NCBI GenBank assembly: GCA_012845835.1
Contig: JABAKD010000015.1
Span: 6,911,974-6,975,973 of the forward strand
Source of the DNA: Undaria pinnatifida
Taxonomy: Eukaryota; Sar; Phaeophyceae; Laminariales; Alariaceae
Reading direction: 5' to 3'
Length of the DNA stretch: 64,000 nt
Position numbers and translations under genes: made by a program. Below are positions 1 to 11,175 of this stretch, piece by piece. Position 1 is the first letter of the stretch, and every line of letters begins with the position of its first letter. Under the pieces are notes generated by a model, which saw only the letters and a program-made list of their open reading frames with translations, did not search any database and was not told the origin of the DNA.

Positions 1-360
1 GGCGTTCCTTGACGACCATAGCCAGCATTTGGGCCATTGCATGGTTAACACGCTCCACGCCACCGTTACCGGTTGGATGGTAGGAGCTGTTGGCGATTTT
101 TCGAACACCAAGAAGCTCATACACGACGTGGGAAAGCTTGGAGCAGAACTGGAGGCCGTTGCCCGAGAGGATGCTACGTGGACACCCCCAAAGGGGGATG
201 TCCCGGTTGATATCGATGTTGGCCGTGCCTTCAGCTATAAACTCAGCGGCGTGACGACGAACATGTCCGCGCGACGGCAAAAGCGGTCGGTGAAATGCAA
301 AATATAGGTTTTACCCCGGGGCGTGACCGGCAATGGCCCCAAATGGTCCACGCTTACGGC
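1..360 (-). pseudogene. Gypsy integrase core fragment, degenerate
   Basis: Minus strand reads HFTDRFCRRADMFVVTP, then after a stop and frame slip continues AEFIAEG, a block containing LSGNGLQFCSK, and SSYHPTGNGGVERVN. These are the gypsy integrase core blocks. In the second catalytic block the usual Asp of SDxGxQF is Gly (SGNG), the conserved Glu is present in GGVERVN, and a frameshift separates the strands. The fragment continues past the left edge. Confidence 0.75.
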
Positions 361-1159
361 AAAGCCCGGCCCCGGAGGGAGGGGAATCGAAATGACGGGC
401 CATCGAACCGTCAGTTGCGGTGTCTTCCGAAGGGGTCGAGATACCTACAAGCGGGACACCCAAAGGCTCCGCTCGGTCGCGGTCAGACGGGATGGGTACC
501 GTTGGGACCGTCGGGACAAGCTTTGGGGCTCGAAGATGCGCTCGGAGCGGGAGCCAAGGCAGCCGAGGGCGCGGAACGCGCGGCGGAAGGTCGACCCGAG
601 AGGGAGACGTCCGCGGAACCCTGCCGGGTCCAAAACCATAGTCAACGGCAACGCGGCACCGGCCGCAGCGGCTGTTCTTCGGCGCGTCCGAGTGGAGATA
701 CGGACCGTAGGCAGCAGTGCCACTGAAGCCTCCGACGGGGGCGTAGGGACCCGCGGGGGTAAGTCTGGCGGAGTAGCCCCGGAGAGCACCGCGAAAACCG
801 GAGTGAAAGCGGCGTCGGTGGCAGGTAGGTCAAAATGGCTCGCGGCCGAGGCGGACATCATCGGTACCGATGGAAGTAGAAACACGGGCGATGAATCTCC
901 CGGTGGGAGTAGAAAGGTCGTCAGTCCTCACACGTGGCCCGCGTGCGCGAAAGTCGCGAAAATCAGTGGAGGTAAGGGGGAGCCCACCCAAGACGGCGCT
1001 ATCGGGTTGGGGCACCAGCCCACCCAAGCCAATGCCGGGGACCGATGTGGAGGGGGTGAGCAGGCCGCAAGCCCAGACGAGGTGTATGGCCTCATCGTCT
1101 ACAGGGGTGAGGCGGCTAGGAACGCTGCGGTCGTGTTTAGTCGCCGGCTGTGGCAACCG

Positions 1160-1590
1160 CGAGAGGAAGTCAGCATTACCATTTGCGCTTCCCTTTCGTT
1201 ACTCTGGTTTGTAGTCAAACGCGGTGAGGTACTCGAGCCACCTCTGGACTCGCGCGTTGTGGTCTCGAACTTTTCCGATTTTTTCCAAAACCTTGTGAAC
1301 CGAGAAAATGCGAGACTTCGTACCCCAAAGGTAGCCTCGAAGGCGCTTGATCGCCCATACGATGCTGCCTGCTTCCAAATCGAGCGGCGTCCAATGTCTT
1401 TCCGAGTCGAGGGTAGCGCGGCTTACATAGGCAATGGGCCTCACGGAGCCGGCGGGCTGTTCTTGCTCTAGCGTAGCGCCGAAGCCGTCAATGCTGGCGT
1501 CGCAGCACAACCGAAAAGGGCGGGAGCCTTCCTCCACGGCGTCCCAATCGTGGAAGACCAGGACCGGTGGAGCGGTCCTGCCGACGATGG
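1160..1590 (-). pseudogene. Gypsy pol fragment: RT C-terminus and RNase H
   Basis: An open reading frame at 1199-1537, extendable upstream to about 1590, carries RNase H hallmarks: the CCDASIDGFGATLEQ strand (first catalytic Asp), PIAYVSRA, and the ERHWTPLDLEAGSIVWAIKR helix. The tail FDYKPE leads into a KGNANGNADFLSRLP-type motif that marks the RNase H end in gypsy elements. The frame shifts after that motif. It would be part of a Gag-Pol polyprotein. Confidence 0.8.
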
Positions 1591-2254
1591 CATGTACAAT
1601 AGTATTACGGGGCTGTTACAGACACAGATCGCCCTTCGCAGGATTCTCGACTAGGCAGGTTCCACGTTGGTCACTCACTTGTACTAGATAAGCTCTTGTA
1701 TTTAGTTCCACACACGCCACGTTCGAACTGAACAGCGTGCAACTCCGTGAGGCAAAAGCATCATCCTCTTTTTCCCATACGCACATGCCTTCAAAGGCAT
1801 GTGAAACCCTTTTATATCCAGCCGTATCCCACACCTTGCGCCTTGCTAGGCTCCCAGGACAATACCATAACAACAGTAAGTTGTTCGCAAACGAGGACTT
1901 AACATGGTAAAGTATTTCATCCATGTGTCTCGCGCGTGGTCTAATCTTGTTGGTGCGGCTGGCGGCTAACGCACCCAAGTTATAATAATATTAAACCAGC
2001 CTCGCCCTTGTTTTCTCGCTACTTATCGTTGTGATTAAGCGCCAAAGGTTAGCTACCACAGGGGGAGGTGTGGCATCAGCAGATACGCCTCCAACAAAAT
2101 GTTCGACGCCTAATCTATTTCTGCTGGTATTTTCGGCTTAGCATTGATCTAAGCCACTGCCCGTGCTACACCGTTCCTTACTTTCATCACTACATGCTCC
2201 TCTAACTTCTACCCTTGCACCCTACAGCGCGTCCAGGCTGCACCCCCACCACGT

Positions 2255-2362
2255 GGGTGTGGGTCTGCCGTCTCCCCCCCCCGCCTTTTCTTCTCCTTGC
2301 TTCCTGTGGGTGTGGGTCTGCCATCTTCCCCCCCGCCTTTTCTTCTCCTTGCTTCCTGGGGC
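2255..2362. repeat. Tandem duplication, about 50 bp x 2
   Basis: The block GTGGGTGTGGGTCTGCC followed by a C tract and CTTTTCTTCTCCTTGCTTCC occurs twice head to tail (about 2262-2309 and 2310-2360) with few differences. It explains the repetitive Pro- or Gly-rich open frames in this stretch. Confidence 0.85.
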
Positions 2363-2989
2363 GATCTCTTAGCTGGAGCTGAAAGTGGGAGACCCTCCAT
2401 GAAATTGCGACCTCTGTGGTCACCGAGACGATTAGAAGTAGGCGTTCCTTCACCACCCCCTTTTTTGCCATTGAGCCCCCACCTTGTCCCCCAACTACAT
2501 TCGCCGCCAGCTGGTCTACGAAATAGCTACAACCTACCGCGAGGCGCCCACAACTTTCCACCGCGAAAGTGGCAAGCTTGTGACTTCGTTCGTCGAAGGA
2601 CACATGCGTCCTGGGTGAGCGTATTGCTGGCGCTTGCGCGCCTCGCAGGTAGAGACAGCTGATCCATCGTGTTCAGCGCTGCCTCCTCGCAGGTATGTGT
2701 ACCTGCGCTCGCGGGTCTGTGTGGGTGATGTTGAGAAGGAGGATGGACTGGTGCCGGTATTCCCCTGATTCGGAGCGTCCCGAAGACCTCCTGTGTCCTG
2801 ACAACGATGTCCGTCCTCAGGTTTTAATCCTTGAATACACGAAAACACAACAAGGTGTCGCACACATTGAAGCACACACCCATCTCCGGCACCTACGGGG
2901 GGTTTCATCATGGTCAGGGTCCGAAGATGCATTCGGAAATGGAAGAGAGAACTAATAAGAGCTGCTACTGATATTACGGTAGCTTCGAC

Positions 2990-3092
2990 TGCACCCCCAG
3001 CGAGGGGAGCGCGCGGGGGGGCGGGGGGGCGCCCCCAGCTAGGGGGGCGGGGTTTTGGGGTGGGGGGGCGGGGTTTTGGGATGGGGGGGTGG
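2990..3092. repeat. G-rich tandem motif (GGGGGGCGGGGTTTTGGG)
   Basis: Several G runs of 4-7 bases separated by short loops, with a unit close to GGGGCGGGGTTTTGGGRTG repeated about three times. This has strong G-quadruplex potential on the plus strand. Confidence 0.8.
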
Positions 3093-4768
3093 GGTAGTGA
3101 TAATTTATTTGTGGCTTGTCTCAGCAATCTGTCATTGGACATTTGACCGCCCGCATCCGGCGAAGTTTATTCGGAGGAGACGGAATAACTATTTAGTGTG
3201 TACCATTAGCCAATACATACCGTGATATTGATTTCTCCAACACCTTCTAGTTCTATGTGCTGCTTAGACATTCTCCGACAACCACCGAGACAGTTTCGTC
3301 CGGCTTTTAACTAACTCCTCACCACACATGCTTTCCGTCTTTTTTCCGTATGGTTGTGTGAGTATTATGGTTGAAAGTAATGACGTCATCAGCATCATTT
3401 CAGGAATGAGGCCTTTATGTAACATAAATGAATGTGATCAAAATAGTACTACTTTTTACTACGAAGCGACATAATATGACAGGTACGGTCCATTCCCGCA
3501 AAGAGGTACCTGGTCAGTCGATATGTTCTTCGGCAAATTCGTTCAAATGTCAAATAAATATCAAATTTCAAATGTCAAATTTCAAATGACGAAATTGTTT
3601 ACTATACCTGGCACCGCCGGTGGCAAAAAAAATCAAAAACAAGTTCCACCGCTGCGTGCATGTACACGACTGTTTCAACAAATAAAGGTCACCATCAACA
3701 CACCTTGCATTGATGAAGTTCGGGCGAGAGAGATATGCCAAACGTACCGGGTACGAAGTGCGAAATGAAACACATTCATTTAAAGATAGCATGTCGAATA
3801 AAATGTGAAGGAGGGGGAAACAAGAACAAAACGTGTTTTTACGTCTCCACAGAATTTGTATCTTTTGAGGATGAAGAATCAGCACGGGACACTGGGTATA
3901 CTGATTATGTCGTAGGGTAGAAAGAAACAACGCACACAGCTGCATGCAGCATCTTCTCCACATGATATAAGATGTGGACACGTACTGCTCGGCGTGGGGC
4001 TGACACATGGATAATGTCTTTCGTACTCGCATGACGAGTAAACCTGGTCGGTGTGGGCAGTGAACCGAGTACACAGGCACGAATAGAGCAGTAGCAGCAG
4101 CGGGGAATTCGTTATTATTGATACTTTTTTTACAAAACTACGTTTGTTTCTCATTTTCATATCCAAACTACGCATATCATATGCAGTCCACGTACGAGCT
4201 CGGCGGGTCCTTGCGGGGAAGAATCAAGTATCACCAGGTAGCATGCAAGAAGGAACCCCCCTCCTTGTTGAAGGAGCAGGTGTAGGCGCCGAGCCTGGCC
4301 GGGAGGATAGCAGGCTATGAAAATGCCAACGACAGATCAGACATGTTACCCAAATTAAAGTTCCCAGAAAAAGATCTCGCTGGCTGTGACGAACTGTTCA
4401 AATTCCGATGCAGATGGTTTGTCGGGTAGTGCGACTAGGCCCCAAGCTACCCAAGCACCAGCCAGATGTCGCGGGCCTCAGGTCACTCCCATCACTGCAT
4501 CAGCCCCGTCACTCCAAGCGAACCTCACCAGCTCCCCTACGCCCGTTAGTCACTCTAAAAGCTGCGAGTGCGTCTATCTGGGGCGTATATTCCGACCGAT
4601 CTCTGCTCTGACGCTCGCCTGACGCTGCTGCTTCCACCGCCGTGTCATAATTGGTTGTGCAAAACGAGAGGAAATTCTGCGTCGTCAGTGGAGGAGGGAG
4701 CATCGTCGGTCTACGACGACGACAACACGGCACAGCGACAAAAGCTTCTTTGCGGGAACACCAGCACC

Positions 4769-4935
4769 ATGTCAGGGATGCCCAACTACCAGAGCCTGGT
4801 TGATGAGCAACCGACGGGAGCGATGCCGGCCCTTGTCGAGGGGGAATCGCTTCCCAGGCAGCCGGACAAGTCTTGCACGGACTCCTGCCAGATCTGTTGC
4901 CTGAAGTTCACGGATTCCTGCTTCCCGTGGTACAA
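4769..4935 (+). CDS. Probable first coding exon of alpha-DOX
   Basis: ATG in a good context (AGCACCATGTC) opens a 55-residue, Cys-rich N-terminus ending DSCFPWY plus two bases, followed by the donor GTGAGA. It ends in phase 2, and the acceptor at 20048 starts in phase 2. The joined protein reads FPWYKWP across the junction. This aligns without gaps with the plant IWHKLP block that precedes the same GLLxLxxRR helix: W, K, P and G keep their positions on both sides of the splice. That, plus the resulting full-length size, is why it is assigned to the gene despite a 15 kb intron. An in-frame ATG lies upstream at 4568 but has no support. Confidence 0.6.
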
Positions 4936-7900
4936 GTGAGATAAAAAAACATGCAACGCTTAGCCTGCTTTGCATTCGGTGTGTGTGCTGTGCTGTGGGC
5001 GTCCTTTTCAGTATTGCACTCTATCTAGTGCTATTTCTTCTACTCCTCCACCGAGCTCGAGTTGATTGTCATGCACCGCCGTATATACGCTGAGCAAAGT
5101 TGGCGGTGCTTTGTGGTCGCGTGATGATGAGCAGATAGCATAGACTACTACCTGGTAGAGAAGAACAGAGCAGAGCAGAGCAGAGCTAGAGCAGAGCTAG
5201 AGCAGAGCAGAGCAGAGCAGAGCAGAGCGAGTAGAGCACAGCAGAACAGAGCAGAGCAAGGGACAGAGAATAGCAGATCACAGCAGAGCAGAGAGCAAAG
5301 CAGAGCAGCAGCAGGGCAGAGCAGCAGAGGGCAAAACCCAGAGCAGACTCACCTTCCCCCCACATCGAACAAATCTGAATCTACCAAAAACACAGCGGCT
5401 GCCGATGAAGACCCTTATTTCTTATTTCAGCATCGTACATACTACTACCGGCAGCAAGCAGTAGTATTAGTCTAGACTACAGTATGTAGTAGAAATAGTA
5501 GACGGAGACCACACTGCTGTAGACAGGTGGTGATGTACCGAGCAAGTAATCAATCTGTACGAGTTGTTGCGCGTTTTGGAATCGCGACTCTCCTGGTCAC
5601 GTCCAGCCGTACAGTTAGCGTATCGTATCATGTCATATCATACTGCTGCCAGAATGCAACCACGCGTACATCTTGATATGCTGAGCGAGTCCATTTGCCT
5701 CACGTTGTCAAAATCAGATGTCAGTCCGCACAACTTGAGTCACACCAACTAGTTATTTGTCGGGTGTGCCATGAGATCAAATGGGATGTCCCGCGGGATG
5801 CCGCGAGAAAACACAAAAATAACAGATACGTAATGTAAAACACTACTGGTATTTATAACTTGTCGCACTAGACTACTGTTGTAATAGCTACAAGTCGTGT
5901 ACGCTGTACGGAGGTGCGGAGTGTCGGACTTACTGGGTTTCCATACTCGTACATCTAGTATATACGGTAGGAAGGACTGTTTAGTGCGGCGTGCGTTTTT
6001 CCTTTTTGGGAGGGCTCCCTTCGGCCGGGGAGGGCCGTTTAGGCTTGCTTCTCTCTCCTGACGGAAAGTCGGGTGACCATCAGCTGGTTTCGCCGGCCGA
6101 CTTGCCTTCTAAAGTCGCCTAGTTGGCTAAATACAATCAAGTACCAACAACGACGATAAAACCATCCACCCACAAACCATTACAATAATATCCTATTAAT
6201 AGTGGGATTTGGCTTTACCACCTACAATAGAGAGTACACCAGTACCCTATTTCTACTAGGTAGACCAAACCGGTACCCTACATACTACAGTACCTAATGA
6301 CATCAATTAATCAGAGGTTATTATTAATGGTAGATCAAAGTGTTCAGATGATTATTGGTAATGTTATTTGGTTAGTCTATGTGTTGTACATCATCGGTAA
6401 CATAATCACTCCTCTGAGTTTTATAAGTGTCTAATAATACAATGTCATCTCATGTTAGGTTTTGGTTTGTTTATGAAACTTACTAATGTCGAACGCACAG
6501 CTGACGTCGTTACAATATTGTTATTAAATACAATCAGTTTAATACAAACACAGAGCGGTAGCGGATAGGTCGCATACGCACAAAGGCCGTGGGCCTACCA
6601 ACACGAGCTCTAGTTTTAAAGAGGATAATATCTGACGTCCTTGAAATATTTTTATGTAATATCCCTGACATGAATTATTTTTGTTGTGGGCGCATCAACT
6701 TGGGAACATCAGACTGGACGTGCTTGCTTGTCATGTCCTATCACACGATACGTATCGTAAATTGTAAACAAGCCGGTGTCATTTCATCCGCAACCCTATC
6801 GCGGGCACAGCCAGCAATAATCGTAGACTGACTCCCGATTTCACTTTTATATGTTTCTGGTGGAGGCATGAATTGCGTCAGCTGTGATATATGCGTGTAC
6901 CACCTTGGGTTGTGTGTGTTTTTCCCTGGGGTATTCCTCAGCTCCAGAGTGACTGGAGCCTGTCCTGTGACCACGGACTTGATGAGAACAACAACAACAA
7001 CATCAACAATAACAACAATAATAGCGTCAGCGTGTCAGCAATGTCAGAGTTGTTGCGCACAACGCTGAAGAAGAAGCGGGACGTAATTCATTAGCACCAA
7101 ATGTCATACGGGGTATTATGTTAGTTGTATACCCGTTTTATTAGTATAATATGTATGATAGCAGGGCAAAATGCAGCGACAAAAACGGCAGATTCCCCGC
7201 CAACTCCGAGTGCATGTAGGCGACGTGTCGACTATGTACGTGTGTAATGGAGTGCCCTCCATACTTTTGTCACACGTGTGTACCCCTGACCACTGCCTTG
7301 CCTTGACTATTCGTCGCTCGCCCTGACCTGGCCTACTGCTGTTCCTGGTGGGCCTTCGCGGAGGGGGGGCGTTTTTGCCGCATCACAAATGATCTATCAC
7401 TTATTCCAAGTAATTTTCCACTAAAACGTGGGTGTAGTTTCCTTGTGCGCAATACGAGCGGGTTTTCATTTTGTAATCTTAGGCCATTTCTTATGCAGTC
7501 GGATTCCGCCAGTCGAAAACGGCCGTTTTCGACTAGACTTTTTTTGGACTGGATTCTTCTGGTCCCTCTTCTTGTCGTCAGTCGAGTCGATTTTATAGTT
7601 TTTGTGCTCTTCCTAGAGGCGGTTGGTGTGAGGGAGTACTGCTGTACAGCAGTCGAAATCGGTTGGCTGCTCTGTGCTTCGTGCTTTCTCCGCGAGCAAC
7701 GGCTCGGCGAACCCTCGTCCCAGCGAGTTGGTGGCTTTGGGCTTAGCCGAACGCCGCCAAAGCTACGTTCGTGGAGTTGCACTCAGCCGAGAGCCGCCAA
7801 AGCTACAGCAGGCGCAGCCGTTTTAGGCAGCATGGGATCGAGACCGCGCGCTGCTGCCGTCGTGTGATACACGCTGCTGGCGAGCAAAAATAGGAATGCG

Positions 7901-10900
7901 CCACGCTGACTTGCTGCGAGAAGCAACAGCTGGGATAGCCAAGCCAGCGTCAGCGCCTTGTATGATACTGCAGTTTGGTACTTGGTATGGGTGTGTAGCC
8001 GTGTGGCTGTGTGTGTGTCTGGTGTTGGGATGAGCGATGCGATCGGTTCAAAAAACAAGTGTAAAACTTTTTCGACTGAGTTTTTCGACTGGAGGATCCA
8101 GTCGAAAAAGTCGAGTTCTTCGACTGGATCCGCCAGTCGGAATTCTCAGTCGAAAAAAGTTGAGTCGAAAAAGCCCTTTTTCGACTGCGTAAGAAAGCCC
8201 GATTGGGGCTTCAGTCGAAAAAGGCCGTTGTCGACTGATAAATCCGACTGAATAAGAAATGGCCTTACGAAAACGGTTCGAGTTTTGGGATCTATGATAT
8301 TATAAGAAGTGCGCACCGCAGCAGTGTCCATGGGCCCGCAGTTGGAGTGACCCTCAGACCCTTACTTTGCCGCGGTGCTGTGCTGCACGCACCGGTATTG
8401 AGTGTATTTAGGGCTGTTCCTAACGAACACAAAAAAAACATGTCTCTCATCAACTGTGTAAGAAAGCTCGATTTGGGCTTGAGTCGAAAAATGCCGTTTT
8501 CGACAGACAAATCGCCGTTTCTTATACAATCGGATTTGTCGGTCGAAAACGGCCTTTTTCGATTGAAGCTCAAATCGAGCTTTCTTACACAGGCTTTTTC
8601 GACTCAACTTTTTTCGACTGAGAATTCCGGCTGGCGGATCCAGTCGAAGAACTCGACTTTTTCGATTGGATTCTCCAGTCGAAAAACTCAGTCGAAAAAG
8701 TTTTACACTTGTTTTTTGAACCGATCGCATCGCTCATCCCACCACCAAACACACACCGACACGGCCACACGGCCACACACCCATACCAGGTACCACACTG
8801 CAGTATCATGCAAGGCGCTGACGCTGGCTTGGCTATCCCAGCTGTTGCTTTTCGCAGCAAGTCAGCGTGGCGCATTCCTAGTTTTGCTCGCCAGCAGCGT
8901 GTATCACACGACGGCAGCAGCGCGCGGTCTCGATCCCATGCTGCCAAAAACGGCTGCGCCTGCTGTAGCTTTGGCGGCTCTCGGCTGAGTGCAACTCCAC
9001 GAACGTAGCTTTAGCGGCTTTCGGCTAAGCCCAAAGCCACCAACCCGCTGGGACGAAAGTTCGCCGAGCCGTTGCTCGCGGAGAAAGCGAGAAGCACAGA
9101 GCAGCCAACCGATTTCGCCGGCTGTACAGCAGTACTCCCTCACACCAACCGCCTCTAGGAAGAGCACAAAAACTATAAAATCGACTCGACTGACTATAAA
9201 GAGAAGGACCAGAATAATCCAGTCGAAAAAAAGTTCAGTCGAAAAAGGCCGTTTTCGACTGGCGGAATCCGACTGTGAAAGAAATGGCCCCAGGAATCGT
9301 CACAAAAAGAACGTGTTTTTTTTTGCGAATCATGGTTGTCAGGAATCCGGACCTTGAATCTTTTTTTACAAAAAATTGAAAAACGTGAGCTGTTGTATTA
9401 GTGGGGTATTAGTCCGTTTGACCACTTGCAATTAGCTTACCCAAACTAAGCCTTATAACACTCCCCCCCTGAAACGGCGGGATAGCAGGTCGGCCGGATA
9501 TACGGGCGGATCTGTCGATTATCCAAGCTGTTGCATTTCCTGGGTATACCGGAGAGAGTATTTTTCAATTTGACATGGGGAAAGTCTAAAAAAGTTTATT
9601 ATAGGTGGATGTGGGATTTGAACCCACGACCCAAAGAACCCATGGTCTGTCGACGACGCCATATTAGTGGGGTATTAACCCGTTTGACCACTTGCCAATA
9701 GCTTTCCCAAACTAAGCCTTGTAACACTGTGAGCTGTGAGCACGACCGAATCGTTTTGTAATTTAATGTCCTATTCTTGGTAAAAGAACTGATGCCAGGG
9801 TTCTTGACCAAAAACACGCGGTTTTTTCGAAAGCGTGACACTTTCAGAAATTTATAAATATAAGAAATCGTGAGGATTCGTGTTTTTTGTTCGCGTTCGT
9901 TAGGAAAGACCCTTATTCATAGCGGTATATGCGAATCTCTTGTAGTCTTCAATGTATGTCTTATGTCGGCGTGGAGGCGTTGAGCGTGCGACGTGTTAGT
10001 GCCATTTTCTGACGGGTTTTGGTGCCAGCTGTTTGGAAATCTTCCCTGCGTTGCGTATACTCTGCATACTGCATACCCATGTACCGGCATGCTAGAGTCT
10101 GAGCGCGGCGACCGTGGAACACGAAGACTGCCGCCAGCAAAGCCGACCCTTTATTTTCTATTCTACTCTTTTTACCCTTCTGTCGTGAAATGTACGAGGT
10201 ATTATAAAAAATGAAGACACACTCCAGCTGTGAGATCGAAGATTTTGTCGAAACTCATCTTTGCAAGCTGTGTGTGATACTCCGATCGCGCGTATTACGG
10301 GTTGTGTGTCCTGATATAGGTCGGCGACTCCCCTTACAACTACAGTGTAGCTATCAGGGTCAACAGGGTGATGTTAGTCAGTCTGTGCGCGGAAACTATA
10401 AAACCCGTTTCTGTGGGGGACAAAATCTGAGCTGTGGAGGGAAATGTATCCGTTTATCAAGTGGATCCTGTAAGTCGAATAACCGGTGAGGGGAGGGCGG
10501 AGTTTTGTCGTAACATATACACATACCAGGTACCTGGTACTCATTTAACCAGTGCCAGGGTAGTGCCTGTAGTAACGCATGAGCTGAGGAAAAAATTGAG
10601 AGTTTGGACTTGACGTGATGGCGAAGAGTACTACTACTGCATGCAGCAGGCGCATTGCTGTTACACAACCACAGACGCACAACACGTACATACAGCACGC
10701 GTACGAGTATCTCTTTTTTGTAGTTTCTGACCGTTCGTAGAGCTCGTCTCTTTAGGCATGTGAGCATGTGATCAACTCCCAGGCGCTCAGTGTGGTGTGT
10801 GTTCGTCGCACTAATCTGATGATGTTTCCACCCATCTATAGTCCATGAGTCTATCCAGCACAACCAGTGTCAGTGGTCTAGTCTATTATCCGTAGCAAAT

Positions 10901-11134
10901 ACCGGTAGTAGTCATAGTTTTTTTTTCTTTTTTTTTTTTTTTATCCTCCGGCGGATGGGGAAAAATAAAGCTTTAGCTCACCACACTCCCGCGTATTTTC
11001 ATACGCGTCGTGTGTCGATTTAACTCAGTTGCTTTCGCAGCCCAACGCTAGTCATAGTCTCGTCTAAAATCTATAGCAGCAGCAGTAGTAGTAGTAATAG
11101 TAGTAGTAGTGGTAGTAGTAGTAGTGGTAGTAGC

Positions 11135-11175
<41 letters not shown>

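Larger units (their letters stand above)
1..1600 (-). mobile_element. Ty3/gypsy LTR retrotransposon fragment (RT end, RNase H, integrase)
   Basis: Minus-strand reading gives the end of a gypsy reverse transcriptase (AAPPVLVFHDWD-like stretch), an RNase H domain, a linker, then an integrase core that runs off the left edge. The domain order RT-RNase H-integrase is that of Ty3/gypsy, not copia. The similarity stops near 1600, so the 5' half of the pol gene is missing. Frames change between domains and stops interrupt them, so the copy is dead. No LTR is visible in the window. Confidence 0.85.
1600..4768. other. Upstream region, no supported gene
   Basis: No exon could be supported here on either strand. 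It holds low-complexity C/T-rich and G-rich stretches, short tandem duplications, an AAATTTCAAATGTC-type repetition at 3540-3590, and open frames biased to Pro, Arg or Gly that look like composition artefacts. The 5' leader and promoter of the alpha-dioxygenase gene should lie in its right-hand part, but no TATA box or other defined site stands out. Confidence 0.4.

Noticed and set aside
323-1471. 382-codon plus-strand open frame over the gypsy fragment
   Set aside because: It is the antisense of the decayed integrase/RNase H region, which gives clear domain matches on the minus strand; the plus frame has no domain and a biased Arg/Gly composition.
8709-9008. Similar open frames in both MITE copies (start MFFEPIASLIP)
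   Set aside because: They are conserved only because the DNA is repeated. The frames diverge between copies and there is no transposase motif.
9601-9700. tRNA gene on the minus strand
   Set aside because: Box A- and B-like words are present, but the spacing is too long, no acceptor stem pairs at the 5' end and the sequence is repeated at 14.75 kb; a SINE head is more likely.
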